Assembly (NCBI RefSeq): GCF_031143425.1
Contig: NC_090437.1
Span: 850,715,978 to 850,779,977 of the forward strand
Length of the DNA stretch: 64,000 nucleotides
Reading direction: 5' to 3'
Source: Pleurodeles waltl
Lineage: Eukaryota; Chordata; Amphibia; Caudata; Salamandridae
The translations under genes were made by a program, and so were the position numbers. The notes beneath the pieces were generated by a model, which saw nothing but the letters and a program-made list of their open reading frames with translations, was not told where the DNA came from and ran no database searches. Each line of letters starts with the position of its first letter. The stretch's first letter is position 1. Positions 23,900 through 36,299 of this stretch are shown one piece after another.

Positions 23900-24590
23900 T
23901 GGTTGGGCTTAGGACGCAACCTGAATTTGTGTGACAAATGTGCCCTAATGCACCCAAAGGTGGTACAAGATGGGGAAGTGAAGCTGTATATCACCAAAAA
24001 CAAGAAGTCGCAGCCTTCATGTAGCTCTTGGTCCAAGTCATGGGGCTGTTCCCATGACCACTGCACTTGGCTCTCCTAGTCCTCTGGTAAGTCGAAGTCC
24101 AAATGCAACCATAAAAAAGTGAAGCAGGACTCAACCCCATTCCACTGCTCTTACTTTAAAGAGAAGGCACTAGAGCGTAAATATGTCGGTCACATTACAT
24201 CGAGGTCTCCAGCAACAGAGCTGATTCCTCAGCTGGTCCTGATGCTATCCAAGTTTCACACTGCTCTACCAACTGTGCAGCAGATCAAGGCTTTCAAAGA
24301 GTCCGTGCTGCAATTTTTCAGTGCGCTTCTGTCTCTCACTGTTATGCCTTTGGGACCCCATGAAACTGCAGGGGCCACTAGTAGGTCTACCACCTGTGGG
24401 TCCCTTCCTGGTGCCTCCCCTCCACCCCTAAGCCCCTTTACATGATCTGTTCTGGGTATGGTACAGATTTCCTGGTCCGGAGATCCACATCGGTTCCCAC
24501 CAGTGCTGGTGTATGATCTCGTTCCAACAGCCATATCGGATCCCAAACCAATATCAACTGAAACCCGACCTATTTCTGTTATGGGATTAC
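23900..24590 (+). pseudogene. DIRS ORF1 (gag-like), N-terminal part of outer copy
   Basis: The broken + strand frame includes a cysteine pair (LCDKCALMHPKVV), then a Lys/Ser-rich part, then a longer open piece from 24119 to 24445. It ends at the inserted DIRS near 24592. The same kind of Cys-rich start followed by a basic, Ser/Pro-rich stretch is seen in the other DIRS ORF1 copies in this window. Confidence 0.65.
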
Positions 24591-24912
24591 AGTAGTGTGA
24601 TCTGTTTTCTGTTAGAGAGTTCTAACTGCAGATTCCTCACCCTACAGTATTCCATGAGGTGTCAGACTGGGTCTGGACAATTTTGAGCAGTACCTCTGCA
24701 CCTTTGCAGGTGGTGTTGGTGGCTCCCTGTCAACACCATCCGTGTCATAAGTGACGTGCACAGTATCTATATAGACGCCACCCAACATGAGTACCTTTCT
24801 TTCCACGCCAACAGCACAGGTCTGAAGAGCTACCTCAGTTGTCTTTTAACCACCTTTTTAACCTTTCTGTGAACTGTTTTTATTGAGCTATTTCTCCCAC
24901 TGTGTTAGTAGC

Positions 24913-26495
24913 ATGTCCCCCAACAAACCTATGAGTTTCAAGCCTTTTGGGGAATGTCAAAGAAAGATGTCGGTTTCTGATCCTTACTTCGTCTGTCTTT
25001 GGTGCCTGGGGTTGGACCACGACTCCAGGGCCTGGGCCGATTGTTGTTGATTTACCCAAAGGTGATCAGGGAGTGAGCCTTGAAGCTCTAGAATCACAAC
25101 AGAAGAAGGCACTGCCTCGTTCTGAGTCTTGTCCCTGAGAGAGATCTAGGACCCGGTCTCAGAGTAGGTCTCGCCATTGCTCATCTTCAAAACACACTTG
25201 GCCTCCTCCCTCTGGACCTTGTGCTTCTAGACCCTGCTCCTGCAGAGCCTGAGACCATTCTGCGCATCCCTGAATTCCATGGAGCCAGAGCGACCCCTTC
25301 TGAACTTAAGAAATTCTCTGTTGCCGTGCACTCAATCTTTGGACCACTGACTCCCTCTGTTATGATTACTTGCACCATGGAGCCAATAGGTGCCCCAGCT
25401 GGGATACCGCTGGCGAGCCCACTCACAGCGCCATCTGGGCCCTCTGGATTTGCCCCCGGATCCGTACAGACTCCAGCACAGAGGCTGGGCACTCCAACCT
25501 AACACTGCCCTCCATACACCACACACACATGACGTCACCACCCAATGATGCAGAACCCATTGTCTGTCTGACTCTGAGGTGGCGCTACCTCAGCATGGTT
25601 TGACGTCCACTCCGGAAGAACTCAGGCCGAGTCCATCATCTGATTTGGACACAGCCCTTGCTGTTTGACAGGCCCAGTGAGGAGTTGGATTTTGGATGTG
25701 GGGAGAATGATGCCTATCAGTTTCTCAACTATTCTGATAAATTGGCCCACTCCTACCAGGAGAACAACTGGTATGAGGAGCTGGGAGATTCGGTGGACTG
25801 GACACTTCTGCAGATTCTGGCCTTGTTTAATCCCTGGGACCTGCTGCGGAAGAAGGCTCTTCCTTTGCCATGGTGGTGAGGAGGGCAGCAGAAGTCCTCA
25901 ACCTGCCTCTCTCTTCTGTCTAGGTCAACCCCAGCATTTTGACAGAGGTGCTTCAACCGGGTTTATCCTCTGCAGAACCTCTGCTACCCTTTAACGATGT
26001 CGTCACAAACATTCTCCTGGGGGTTTGCGCCAAGCCCTGGCAGGGGTTCCAGTGCACTAGATGATTCTGTCACCACCATCCTGCCCCTGGTTACCCAGGG
26101 CCCTAGTGTTGCAGGCCTTGACAGCCAGAATCGATCCCAACACGTTCCATACCACTCCTCCCGATAAGAAATCCAAGAGGCTGGACACCTTTGGGGAAGA
26201 GAATTTTCTCCAACAGCCATGCGTTGCAGTCAGTAAATACAGCATGCCTTTTTGGTCAGTACACCCACAGCTTGTGGGACGAGGTTGCACAAATGCTTCC
26301 CAGGGTCTCGGACGAGGCCCGATCCATACTGAACCAGGCAATTCTGGATGTCGGGGATACACTATCAACTCGCTGGGCAGGGCTATTGCCTCTATGGTGG
26401 CCCTTCATTGCTATACTTTGGTGAGTTCAGTTGAGATTTCAGAGAACCTCCAATCGGCTCTGATGGAAATGCTGTTTGATGCTTTTGCCTGTTGA
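24913..26495 (+). pseudogene. DIRS ORF1 (gag-like) of inner copy
   Basis: It starts at ATG 24913 (MSPNKPMSFKPFGEC) followed by a Cys/His-rich stretch (VCLWCLGLDHDSRAW) typical of the DIRS ORF1 start. An acidic ENNWYEELGDS segment at 25770-25800 and KRLDTFGEENF at 26180 are landmarks shared with the copy at 36.6-37.4 kb. The later part (VNTACLFGQYTHSLWDEVAQ, then LIDMLFDAF-like) matches the C-terminal ORF1 domain. Multiple frame changes and stops are present. Confidence 0.75.
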
Positions 26496-26574
26496 GCATT
26501 GAGGCCGATTCAGCACTTCATGGAGAGTCAAGTCTCCACCAAGTCAGTGAGACATTCATTTAACTTAACGTTTC

Positions 26575-27430
26575 TTATGTGTCCCTCTTTCGAACCCATG
26601 CACAGTTGCTGACACTTAAGACAGCCTTTTCAGTGGCAGTTAGGAAGGCAGGGAGGTTGAGTGTGCCATCTGTGTTTTTGGGTTCACTACCCTTGCAACA
26701 GATCCTGCTGAGACAAACTGGTTCGTTGGATCCAGGCTTCCCTTCTGCCAAAGGTGGTGACCCCCTTCCATGTCAGCCAAAATATTATGTTGCAGACATT
26801 TTTCACACCACCTCATCCTTCTAGGAAGGACAAGAGGTGTCATTGTTTGAACCCCAAATAAGCTCTGATTTTACATTGAATGTACCAAAGAACACTGGGT
26901 GGACAATTAGCTTTTCACTGGGTTCGCTGAAGCAAACAAATGGTAGGTAGTGGAAAAACAGACCATCTTCTTTGGATTGTGCTTTGCCTAAAATTCTGCG
27001 GCATATTGGCTAAGAAGCAGTCTCCTGCAGGCTTGGGGGCTCATTCCACACGAGCAACTGCGTCCACTACTTTGTTCGCACATGGAATGCCTGTACTGGA
27101 CATCTGTCAGGCTGCTGCATGATCATCACTTCACAAGTTCACAAGACACTACTGCCTGGACAGTCGTCCATTGGGACAGCATTTTACCTGTTTGGTTCTC
27201 CAGGACTTTTTGGTTCAAGGCAGTTCGCAGAATCCCCTCTGGGGAGGTATTGCTTGAGTTTCTTTCAGTCGTGGCTGTGTTTTTGGTGTGGAAATATTCA
27301 CAAAAGATACTGTCAGTGCAGCAAGGTAGCGCCTATACAGGCACCTCATTTGTCACATTTGATGTGGACAAGGATGCAGAGCTACCAACACCAACTACAG
27401 CTGTGCAGAGGTACTGCTCAAGATTTTCCA
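26575..27430 (+). pseudogene. DIRS tyrosine recombinase remnant
   Basis: The N-terminal part of the catalytic domain reads LLTLKTAFSVAVRKAGRLS (26600-26665). In it, the place where the first catalytic Arg is expected reads RKAGRL rather than the more usual ARRVSE-type context. The box II motif AHSTRA (27039-27056) keeps the His-x-x-Arg pair. The following HGMPVLDICQAAA fits the region leading to the catalytic Tyr, which lies in the next, frameshifted segment. It cannot make an active enzyme as it stands. Confidence 0.85.
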
Positions 27431-27519
27431 GATTCATTCTGATGCCTGGGGAATATTCTAAAGTGAGGAATATGCAGTTAGGAGTCTCTACCAATAAAGC
27501 ATTACCAAAAGAAAGTCAT

Positions 27520-28650
27520 TTTTTCGCCATGAACCCAGATTCTAACCCTGTCTCTGCTATCTCACAGCTATCAGCAGATGCTTCACTGTCCTTTTGGCTC
27601 TGATTCCAATATTATATCTGCATATGGTGCACCCCATAATATTGATGATGATAATAGTGAGGATGATGGCTTGCTCCTTTCTCAATTCACGGGTGATGTC
27701 TTGTACCTTAATTTACAAAATGCCAGTGGGCTTCATACCGCCGCTGAGGCACAGTGTGACTCTCCACATGGGCCCGCAACAGAAGAAAGTGCCTGTTTGT
27801 AGTAGTGATTCAGAGGGCTGCTGAAATACTAGAATTACAACTGCCATTGAGACTGAAACAAATATTTTGAGGGAAATGTAGCCGGCAGCATTTGAGTCCA
27901 CCTGGTCAAAACCATGTTCTTGTCCCCCTGCTTCCCAATAGGTGGCCAGATGTCATAGACCATGTCTGATAATTCGATTTTCCCAACATGCATCTCACTT
28001 CAGGCAGCCTCATTGCATGGTCCTCCACCACTGAGATGGACCTAACTCATTTCCCACCAATCCTTGGGTCTGAGAATCCAAGAAGATTGATTCCTTTGTC
28101 AAATGTGTTTCTCGGCCAGCTTGGCACTGCGATCTTTAAATGCAGTCTATCTGACGGGATGATTCACACACACCCTTTGGGATATGGATAATATCTTTCT
28201 GGCAGGAAAAGAGGATCTTAGGACTTCTCTGGTTCAGACAATACTTAACTGTCAGAATGCAGCAAAGTATGCGGTCTGTGCTGGTTTGGATGCTGCGGAT
28301 TTCATTGTTAGGGTGATTGCTACCAATGTTGTTGTTCTTAGAAATGCCTGGATAAGGTCCACTGGGTTCTCTGGTAAAGTACAGGATTTGCTAGTTGGAT
28401 ATGCCCTTTCATGCTCCTGTCCTATTTGCAGACTCCACTTTGCAACACTTTTAAGGATAACAGATCTTTAATGCAATCTTTGGAGCTTTTAACCCCTGCC
28501 AAAGATGTGCCAGATCAGTTCTGGAAATTTAGGGGCTATTCCAGAGGGCTGGTATATAGGCATAGATATCCTTACCAGCCAGTCACACAGCTGAAAGCCC
28601 AATCCTTTAGTGGCCACAGCTGCAGAACCCGCAGGTAAAGCACAGGCTAG
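27520..28650 (+). pseudogene. DIRS ORF1, C-terminal part of outer copy
   Basis: After the inner DIRS, ORF1 of the outer copy resumes. A frame from 27578 has an acidic run (IDDDNSEDDGLLLS). The better conserved part is 28184-28471: a helical block NCQNAAKYAVCAGLDAADF, then VIATNVVVLRNAWIRSTGFS and KVQDLL. The same block is recognisable in the element at 46.4-46.6 kb (TDCLGPLRYHVWMRSAGFSS), which ties the copies to one family. Frameshifts separate the pieces. Confidence 0.75.
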
Positions 28651-29400
28651 CAGGGGCCTCAGACTTCCAACTCCTCATCTGCCAGCCAACAAACCACTTT
28701 AGTATGTTCTTGATGGAACATGGATATGCATTGGGGGTAGAATTCAGCACTTCCTACTGTGCTGGCGATCCATCACATCCAACATAAATTTTGTAGATTG
28801 TTCAAATAGGCTACACCCTACTTATCTCTCCTCCATGACCATTATTACTCCCATACCAAAACGAATTTCAGCAGAGTATATGTCCAGCCTGCAAGAGGTA
28901 TGTCTGCTGCTCTCCAAAGGTGCCAGGAAGAGGAGGATGGACACTGAGAAAAAGGGGACTTTTAAACTCTGCATGTCCTCATCCTGAAAAAGGATTGGGG
29001 CTTCAGACCTGTGTTGGACCGTGGACTCCTGATTGCCTTTCTGCAGAAGGACACACTAAAAATTCTCACATTGGCTCAGGTCTTCGATCTGGAACCATGA
29101 GACTGGATGGTGTCTTTGGACTTGCAGTGTTTATTTTCATCTACCTGCAGTACAACGGCTGTAATTTTCAATCTGCCCCATATTTTGTTGAAGGCGAGCT
29201 CACCGCACTTTCTTGGACCACCTTGAGATTGTGGAGCTTCACAATAAATGAGCCAAAAGGCCCACCTGATCCCCCTCACAGCAGCAAGTCCAAAGGATTC
29301 AGGCTTTATTCCCGATGTTTCAAGCTGGCTCCTGACCCAGGTGAGGTGCTGAGGAATCTGCAGTTTGAGGTGTCCCTCAAGAGAACATTTTATTGACTTT
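28650..29400 (+). pseudogene. DIRS reverse transcriptase traces, outer copy
   Basis: Short blocks with the order of DIRS RT survive: FRPVLDRG (29000-29025), LQKDTLKILTLAQVFDL (29040-29090) and DWMVSLDLQ (29100-29130), which includes the first catalytic Asp context. Stops and frame changes occur between them. After about 29150 similarity is lost and the element runs into its terminal region. Confidence 0.65.
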
Positions 29401-29762
29401 AGGTAATGCTGTTTTTTGTGTTCTCTATCTAGCCCCAGATTTCTCACTTGCTTTCAATTGCCTGTTTTCTGTTGAGTGGCATCTTTTTAAAATCTAAAAA
29501 GGTCCCAGGTAGTATTCCGCACTCTGTTACCAGTAATTGTCATGCTGTGCATCTGAAAGGTTGGAAAGGGAAAAGGTAAAACTGACATCAGTGTGCTGGG
29601 ATGGTGCTTACACCAGTCTATAACTTCTGAGCCTGTGCGAAATCAGCGCTGCACCACACGACGCCACCTAGTGGAATGCAGCAGTACTGCTACAACATTC
29701 TTTGGTTCAAAGTCTACCACCTGGGGCATAATCTAAGGTAAGGAAACTGTAGTTAGAGTATC

Positions 29763-32700
29763 TGTAAGAAAATGGGTGCATTATTTGCTCAACCCTCAGC
29801 TCAATCTATTAGAAGCTATGGCACAGAGCAGCAAGGCTTAGCAGAGGAGCAACGGAACAATGTGTAAAGCATTATCAACACCTAACCACGAGATAAGTCA
29901 CCAAACAAAGACACAACAAGTTATACAAAATAGAGCATATTTTTCTGAATTTTTAGGGTCCTTGATGACTAAAATCCACCAGAGGGTTCCGGAGATATGC
30001 ATTTTAAAAACTTAAAGATCAAGTGCAAACAAGCATTGGCAAGTTACGCTTTGCAGATTTTTGAAAACTTTGGAAAAGTTTGAGACACTGAGTTTGAGTC
30101 TGACCCAGGTTGGGCTTCCAAATTCAACAGGATATACGTCTAGGTATCTTAAAAGCAAACTTTGGACGGTTACCGAGCCACCAGAGTGTCTTTAAAGTGA
30201 GTTCCAAACTTTACAGGTCAACCGCCATTGAGTTCTATGAAGTGGCCTCATGCTGAGGGATGCCGGCTTAAGTATGCTCAATGAATGCTCTAGATGTTGT
30301 GCTTGCTCCACAGGTGAGTGGGGGGCTTCTCCAGCCATGGATCTCGGGTCTCACAAAGTCCTCTATGCAGGGGTCAAAGGGCTACCTATGCAGACCTTTT
30401 GTTCCTGTAATACAGCTGTTCTGGTGCAAATCTTTGTTGGGGTCTAGTGTCCCTTGGCGTGGACGAATTCGGTCACAACCGACACCCATGGATTCAGCAG
30501 TTTCGGGTGCATCTTCTGACTAGACCCAATTTCTCAGTTGATATGTCTGGTAGCGGCAAGACTGGTGCAGCGGCTACCAGGAATGTGGTTTGGGCTCTTC
30601 CAGCATTGATGTCTCCAGTGCCATTCTTGAGAGGTCAACAAACTGATCATTGGAGTCTCTGCTTCGGATTGGGGCCAGGAATCAACTTTTCCCTGAGCCA
30701 GGCAGGGACCAAACTCCACTAGCCCAAAGTGCAGCAGAGGCAGGTGCTACAGTGTCGCAGCCTCTTTGTGTGTTTTCAGTGGGTCAAGCGAGTACTAGAA
30801 TTTCGAGTGCCAGTGGTGCCTATTATATCCCAGTAAAGTGCCCCATGGGGATAACGCGGTCACTAGCCAATGGGCTACTTGGTCCTCTCCTCCCTGGTGA
30901 GACAGTTCCGGTGATGTGTGACATCTGGTTATCGAAGAGTGCAGCATTCCTGCCAAAACCAACATGGCAGAACCTTTCCTTGGCAGCACCCCACGGAAAA
31001 CTGGTTCTAATACTGGTGTTCCCTTCCTTGGCCCTAGGGGAAACAAGAGGCTTTCTGTGCTGGAGTGTTGTCACAGCATCCCTTTAAAGGCAACATCAAC
31101 ATTTGATTCTTGCCTTTTGGGCTAACACCCTTGCACCCCATTCTGTGGATGGGGGTTGCACCTGTGGTGCGGCAACAGCCTTTGTTCTCGGCCTGGGACA
31201 CATTCATACGTCTCCCCAGGCAGGCAGAAACCTGTCTCAGTCCCTCTGCCTCTGTAAAGTCACTGGGCTAGCTGGGTCAATGTACGGCACCTTTTGGAAA
31301 AGTGGCCAGTGTTCATTTGGACCTAAATAGTGACTGTGCCGTTGAGTCGCATTTGATATCCCCTTTAATTTGATACCTTTCATGACATGGTTAGGTAGCC
31401 TCTGTCAGAAGTTAGATGCATTGGAGTGTTAACTGTTAACTCTGCAATTACCTTATAAGGCTACATAACTATCGTCGGCAAACACCAACACTTTAGGGCT
31501 TTGCTTTATAGACATGGAAAAATACATCTATCTTATCAATATACTGCTTGCCATAGGGCTTCATAGGACTGTCTTAGAGGAGACTTACACATATAATTAA
31601 GAGATTAGTGGTGCGGGCGCGCCACGAGATCCAATCTTTTATCAATACTATATAATGAATCCTGTGGTAGAGGACGATGGATCGAAGCAACATAGGTTTG
31701 AGGGGATGTCACCAATGGGAATTATGAGAGCCATCAACTCAATTACAAATCAACCGCATTCAATATTATAAAGCTTTAGTTAATAATCACACCAGTTTAG
31801 TAACAAGAATTTGTGAGTTTATTTCCCTATTTTAACAATGCTAAGGTCACGGAAATAACTCTCAAACACAAATAAGCATATAGAGTCAATAGCGGTTCAT
31901 TGAAAAGGCATATGTATCTCAATTTGTTTAATACAGTTAAACAAATTATCTCTAAAAGAATCACACTTATTAATAATACAAAAACCGGTAATGATGGTAC
32001 AGAATGCATTATTGCAGCATCAGAATGATTTCAAACCAGATCATAAGTGATAGATGATTTCCCTGACTAACCACAGATTAGCATTACATGTTGGGCTTCA
32101 TGTGAAAATAATTTTGAAACACAAATTTAGAAAAATTGTTAACTTGATTATGTCAATTTATAAAGACTAATAATGTGCAGCAAAAAAATAATTGGTGACA
32201 GTTGGTACCAGAAAAGCAAGAGAGACACAATTTACATTTAATAACATACATTACCACAAAGGTAGCAACAGCAAATGATCGGCTTCCACTTGAGGACACC
32301 ATCAGCTATTTCATCAGAAGTTTGGGCCTACCGACAGCTAGTCTCAAGCCTTGTCTGCTCTCAAAGAACAACAAACCCACGATCTCCTACCCTTGTCCAT
32401 GCACTCCTATCCAGTAATTAGTCTACATAGATTATTATACTGAAATCTAATCAACTCCTGATTGGTCGGTCTATGGGGTGTTTTCATTTCAGCCAATCGA
32501 CAACTAATTTGATGATCTAAACTTGACAAACCTACGCTAATTATAACCTTTTCTTTCAATAGATACACTCTCCTTCCATCCCGTCTGTAAATCCATTGTC
32601 TCATCCGCCTCGCGCATATCTTGTTCTCAGGAAGAAACTTTCTCCGCTACTTTTACTTCCATCCTCGAGGAAAGACCAGATATTAGTAACATTCTCAAAC

Positions 32701-33350
32701 AATAAGACAGTTCAACTTCTGCAATGCTCGGTTAATATATGACTTTGTAAGACATGTCACCGCAACCCGCTAGGGGTAGCTGTGGATAAGTCTAAACAAG
32801 CTTGAAAACATTTATTATTGAAGCTTCGAATCATGGAAAATAACTGCAGCATCTGAATATAGTTTTGCTCAGTTAAGAACAGAAAAACAATTATTTTAAA
32901 AGTTGTCTCATTTTACACGTTATTTCATCACCCTTTATTAATACGAAAATCATTAATAAACACATTAGAAAATTCACACACTCACTGTGGCTTTTGACAT
33001 TAGTGGTAATGGCAAAGTCTTATGTGCAGTGCATGCACATACTCTTCAGTCTTCAATGGAAATGAGTAATGTTTTCACTTTGTCACAGAGTGGTACAGGT
33101 GGTCTTGTGGGGACGGCCAGCCTTACATGCCATTGGTACCTGGGTACCATTTACTAGGGACTCATAAGTAAGTCAGTACATGCCAATTGAGGGTACCCAA
33201 TTACACATCCCTTCTTAAAAGGGAAAAATGACTGTCACTGAGGTCTGGACAGCAGGTTCCTGTGCACTCCCAAAGACGGAAACCAGGAGCTAGTAGTCCA
33301 GAAATGGGGCATAAATTTGGGGGAACCTGCAAAAAGCCTGTTTTCTTACA
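29763..33350. mobile_element. LTR-like element, 3588 bp, with 5-bp target duplication
   Basis: It begins TGTAAGAAAATGGGTG and ends CTGTTTTCTTACA, an inverted TGTAAGAAAA/TTTTCTTACA pair with TG...CA ends. The five bases GTATC before it (29758-29762) are repeated after it (33351-33355), and the DIRS terminal repeat reads through if the element is removed. No retroviral or other coding motif is seen inside. The interior from about 31.6 to 33.0 kb is much more AT-rich than the two sides and may be another insertion. It is either a very long solo LTR or a large non-autonomous LTR element. Confidence 0.82.
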
Positions 33351-33392
33351 GTATCCATCTGAGAGAGCGCTACTGAAGGTACATAACTTGTT

Positions 33393-36005
33393 CCCTAGTC
33401 TTGCTGTACTGCCTTCAGAATTAATGCTTGCATGGATCATATTTGTTTGGAAGGGCCAAGAGATTTTCCTTCTTTGCTAAGGTCACAATCCTTCCAACCA
33501 AATGACTCTTTATTGGAGATGTTGATTGTATTCTTTAGAGAAGTTTCTCTAAATTCAATAATAATTACACAAAGTTATGCAGCATTACTTTTTCATAGCA
33601 ACATGGGATTTTGCTAATGTCTCAAATGTAGGAGTGTGTTTTTCAGTGAGACATTTTCTCCTCGAACTAGTCTCCCACATGCAAAAATTACATTAAATTT
33701 CCTGATGCAAAATTCAAGGAATTTCCTATAACCCAAAATGCAGGAACTACCTGAATTTTGTCTGTGTAATTGAACTTGCAGGTAGTGTACACTTAGTTAA
33801 CATCTGTATTTGTTTATATATCTGTGCCAGAAAGCCATTACAGCTGCATGCAAGCTTTGTGGTCTGATAAAAAGCCTAAACATGTTCTTCTCTGTAGTTA
33901 GTGTTTTGTGAAAGAACATCAGTTTCTGTGTAATTATGTATTGCACATACATAATCACTTAGACTTCAGCTGTTCCATTAGGGTCCAGTTTCAACTGAAA
34001 CGACCTCAGGGGTTTGCACCCCCTTCACACACTGCCCATGACAAAAGGCCAGTCCCTGCACACACATCTTCTTGGATTAAAGCAAAGGCTGGACCAGGTT
34101 GACTGGGGGAGCAGTGTCTGTCAGCGGCTCTAATGGTGTCGTCAGTGGTAATGATATTTCACCAGTACTGTTATTCACATGATGTATAATAAGCAGTGCA
34201 CAGGGTTTTTTTTGGATTACTGGGTTTTTTTTGTTTAACATTTTAGACATTTCATCATAACTTATTGATCTGATGCTCTATAGGAATTTCTGCTGCCTAG
34301 CTTATTTTCTGATCTGAGTAGAGAGCGTTGTTTTCAGTGTAATTTTAATGAGATACTTTGCCCTCTGTCCAGAGTGAGAATCCAGTGCAGCTTTGCCTTT
34401 GGCTCCCCATGCTTACAAACCCGACTGGTCATGGACTTCAGCTGATCTAGGCAGAATACTTGATGTTACTGCACCTTGTTCTTGCCCTGTGCCCAGGTGC
34501 TGATGATTGATCTTAGAATGTATGCAGCGTGCTCTAGGACGGGGTATAGCACATGGCCGTGCCCTGCACCAAGACCTCTTTACACAAAACCTGCCGTATA
34601 TGGACATTGTCTGAGCACATAGTACTCCGAGTTGAGGGTGTGACCGTGGCAGCGCCCTGCACCCAGTCTCGTCCCAAGAACCTGCTGGGTGCACAGTGTG
34701 GCCTATTATCTATGCCCCTTTCCATATCCCCTTAAACGCGTAACTTGCTCAGCAAAGGTACTGACCATAAAAAATAGCCTCTGAGCACAGGATGCTGCCT
34801 TTGTTCTTGTCCTGCAGCCATTCCAAGTTCCCGCGGGGTACGCTGTGCTCTGCCTTTGTCCCATCCTGCTCCCAATGCCATTCTTTGCCAACAGAACCCA
34901 CGGAGCAAGTTTTATTGGTTCTGCACATTAGGGTTTTAGCGCAGTTTTAATTCATTGGCAATATCTCTCCCTATGATACTAGAACATACAGAGCAACATA
35001 CACCTGTTTAAACACAGGTCTGCAGCGGAGGTGGTTGACCAGGCTATGCACCCAACCCTCTGCGGATGGCCCAGCCTACTTTTTTAAATATTGCTTTTGG
35101 GAGGTCCCTTTTAGACCTTCCGACCTGACCTAGGGGCTTGTGAATAAGTTACCCTGGCCCCTTTTCGGTGTTACCAATCTATTTTTCAGGGCTTGGGGGG
35201 CCAACATACAGTCTTATAAGAGGAGCAGCAGCTGATTTTTCTCTGTGCTGCCAGTCAATTAGAGAGCTTCAAGTCCATGAACCTGGCTTGGTTCTGAATT
35301 ACACATAACCGAAATCGCCATCAGGAGAAATTGCTAGCAAGGCGAATCAGGTTCATGGGAGGTTCACCAACATGGATTCACATATCTTCCTAAATTAACA
35401 GTCCAGACATCTTTATAGTTTATCCTCCACAAACCCAAACAAACGATTTTTTTCTTTTTTTTCTTAATTAGAACAAAGTTAATTTCTCAAACTGCTGAAG
35501 AGTATTTTCACTAAAACAAGCCAAAAAAAATTCCTAGAGAAAAAGTTCTGTTTAGACGTCAAGTTTGGTGTAATTGCGTGCAGCCATCTTTTTCTATTTC
35601 GAGGAGCACATAATTCTGTGCGAAATTCACTCTTGGTAATACACTTTTAATTTGACCCACACTTCAGGTCTTCACAGACCTTACTATCAGGAATCCAAGG
35701 TGGATGGATGTACGTCACTTTTTTGAAAGTTTTATGCAGGTTTATCAAAAAGAGCCAAAGTCACAGGTAAACATAAATGGCTTTCCAATACCATAACCAT
35801 AACTGCAGAGGTGCTTTTGTTGCCTGTGCAATACATAATATGTGTATTGATTGCTTAGAACTTTGGTGCCGATTGACAAATTTATTCTAAATTCGGCCGA
35901 CGTTCAGCTCAGGATTAGTATTTTTTTTTTTTTCGATTCATGCAGGAAGGTACAATTAAAGGGGGAATCATCAAAAATGTGTCCAGTAACTAATAATGGT
36001 GATTC
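33393..36005. other. Intron 8, middle part, no assigned element
   Basis: About 2.6 kb without a recognisable gene. The part at 34380-34930 is more GC-rich and contains several similar modules of the form GCACAGTGTG/GCTGTGCTCTGCCTTTG and CAAGTTCC, suggesting an old unnamed repeat. Poly-T and poly-A runs occur near 34206-34230 and 35920-35932. Confidence 0.5.
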
Positions 36006-36299
36006 TGGAAGAGATTACTAACCGCAGATTACTTACAATAGAATATTCCCTTTGTGTCAGGCTGGATCCCGAAAATCTTGAGCAGTACCTTTGTGCGCCT
36101 GCTTTGCTTTGATGTCATCTGCTAAAGATGTGACATATGCGGTGCCCAAATAGGCTCCACACCAGAACACTGACATCAGTTCCTTTCTTTGCGAACCCAC
36201 ATTTGCGGATCTAGAATGCTATCTTGGTAATTTTTTGACCAACTTTTTCTCTGATTTGGCAAGCTCTTGTTTTACCACAATTTCTACTGGCAGGGAATT

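Larger units (their letters stand above)
24592..27520 (+). mobile_element. DIRS-type retrotransposon (inner copy), RT/RNase H deleted
   Basis: It is bounded by inverted termini: TTCTAACTGCAGATTCCTCAC (24621-24641) and GTGAGGAATATGCAGTTAGG (27462-27481), with outer flanks GTTAGAGAG and CTCTACCAATAAAGCATTACC. It holds a broken ORF1 (24913-26495) followed directly by a tyrosine recombinase remnant (26575-27430). The reverse transcriptase and RNase H that normally lie between them are missing, so an internal deletion occurred near 26500-26570. It sits within ORF1 of the outer DIRS. Confidence 0.83.
23515..33392 (+). mobile_element. DIRS-type retrotransposon (outer copy), broken and host to two insertions
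   Basis: DIRS elements use a tyrosine recombinase instead of an integrase and have inverted termini (family knowledge). The left terminus GGATTCTTCTAACCATCAG (near 23533) is the inverted partner of the right terminus AAGGAAACTGTAGTTAGAGTATC (29740-29762), which continues after an insertion at 33356 with CATCTGAGAGAGCGCTACTGAAGG. ORF1 pieces lie at 23900-24590 and 27520-28650, before and after a second DIRS. RT traces follow at 28980-29150. No recombinase core is visible, so the 3' coding half is deleted. An internal copy of the terminal sequence sits near 29350-29460. Confidence 0.8.
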
